A DNA stretch of 7,164 nt from JAFMKE01 sp964655225 (GTDB lineage Bacteria; Bacteroidota; Bacteroidia; Chitinophagales; UBA8649). Both the position numbers and the translations under genes were made by a program. The notes below the pieces were generated by a model, which was given only the letters and a program-made list of their open reading frames with translations, was not told the DNA's origin and did not search any database. The stretch covers positions 1-7,164 of the forward strand of contig CAZZMB010000058.1 in the NCBI GenBank assembly GCA_964655225.1. The letters are read 5' to 3'. Positions 6,788-7,164 of the stretch are shown piece after piece (position 1 is the first letter of the stretch; every line of letters starts with the position of its first letter).

Positions 6788-6811
6788 TTATTTTTATTCC
6801 GATAAAAATAA
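6788..6811. promoter_or_regulatory. Perfect 10-bp inverted repeat abutting the folB start codon
   Basis: TTATTTTTAT (6788-6797) and ATAAAAATAA (6802-6811) are exact reverse complements around the 4-base centre TCCG. The right arm ends 3 bases before the folB ATG. An all-AT stem is weak as RNA, but the symmetry and position suit an operator or a translation-initiation hairpin. No clear TAnnTTTG promoter for folB is seen on the plus strand in the 6709-6814 spacer. In DNA this AT-rich, part of the symmetry may be chance. Confidence 0.4.
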
Positions 6812-6814
6812 AAA

Positions 6815-7164
6815 ATGGGGGTTATTAAAGTTGAAAACATTAAAGTTTTTGCGTATCACGGGTGCTTAAAGGAGGAAACGACAATTGGAAGTGATTACAG
6901 GGTTGATTTAAGTGTAGAGACATGCCTTAACAAGTCCTCAACGACTGATAACCTAAGTGACACTGTAGATTACGTATTATTAAACCACATTGTGGTTAAA
7001 GAAATGGGAGTTCCGGCAAAACTTTTAGAAGTTGTTGCTAAGCGTATCCTGTCTGAAATTTTTAATAGCTGTAAAACCGTAACTTCTGCAACCGTTTCTG
7101 TTTCTAAAATAAACCCGCCAATTGGTGGGGATGTTGAAAAGGTAACCATCGTACTTTCTGAGTC
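6815..7164 (+). CDS. folB: Dihydroneopterin aldolase; runs off the right edge
   Basis: Converts 7,8-dihydroneopterin to 6-hydroxymethyl-7,8-dihydropterin plus glycolaldehyde in folate synthesis. Translation from the ATG at 6815 gives 116 full codons with no stop before the window ends. The family is about 120 residues, so only the last few are missing. Visible features: the N-terminal strand and FAYHGCLKEE (12-21) with Glu21 at the position of the pterin/water-binding Glu22 of the S. aureus enzyme, IGSDYRVDL (24-32), the conserved Tyr53 in TVDYV, AKLLEVVAKRI (68-78) with Glu72 anchoring the pterin, and catalytic Lys98 in VSKINPPIGG. One small departure is Ala68 where many homologues have Ser. 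It is divergent from glnS, and the spacer carries an inverted repeat next to the start. Confidence 0.93.
   Translation, partial: MGVIKVENIKVFAYHGCLKEETTIGSDYRVDLSVETCLNKSSTTDNLSDTVDYVLLNHIVVKEMGVPAKLLEVVAKRILSEIFNSCKTVTSATVSVSKINPPIGGDVEKVTIVLSE

Overview
The window looks like a chromosomal housekeeping stretch from a member of the Bacteroidota, most likely a low-GC flavobacterium. The basis is its very AT-rich DNA, the lack of Shine-Dalgarno sequences before the starts, promoter-like TAnnTTTG boxes, and proteins with a flavobacterial look (thymidine kinase starting MFLENTVN, GlnRS with EFKPHRELYDW). A run of exactly 100 N shows that this is a draft scaffold with an unsized gap. The standard genetic code fits, and all four visible stop codons are TAA.

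Layout: five genes read rightward. They are tdk (thymidine kinase, 124-771), alr (alanine racemase, 764-1870, overlapping tdk by 8 bases), a 168-base spacer, asd (aspartate-semialdehyde dehydrogenase, 2039-3025), an orphan ABC-transporter ATPase (3035-3943, only 9 bases after asd), and an SPFH/band-7 membrane protein (from 4006, cut by the gap at 4794-4893). On the far side of the gap glnS (glutaminyl-tRNA synthetase) reads leftward, and its 3' end is also lost in the gap. After a divergent spacer, folB (dihydroneopterin aldolase) starts at 6815 and runs off the right edge just short of its expected end.

How the genes fit together: alr and asd both feed cell-wall synthesis (D-alanine; the aspartate branch leading to diaminopimelate, lysine, threonine and methionine). 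tdk (thymidine salvage) and folB (folate, needed by thymidylate synthase) both touch dTMP supply but lie at opposite ends, so a functional link is only inferred. The ABC ATPase and SPFH protein are the least understood pair. The ATPase has no permease beside it. The SPFH protein resembles plant hypersensitive-induced-reaction (HIR) proteins.

I see no mobile element, CRISPR array, tRNA or rRNA, phage gene or defence system, and no convincing undescribed system. The more interesting points are the GlnRS C-terminal extension cut by the gap, the HIR-like SPFH protein beside an orphan ATPase, and three inverted repeats: in the tdk leader, inside the ABC gene, and abutting the folB start.
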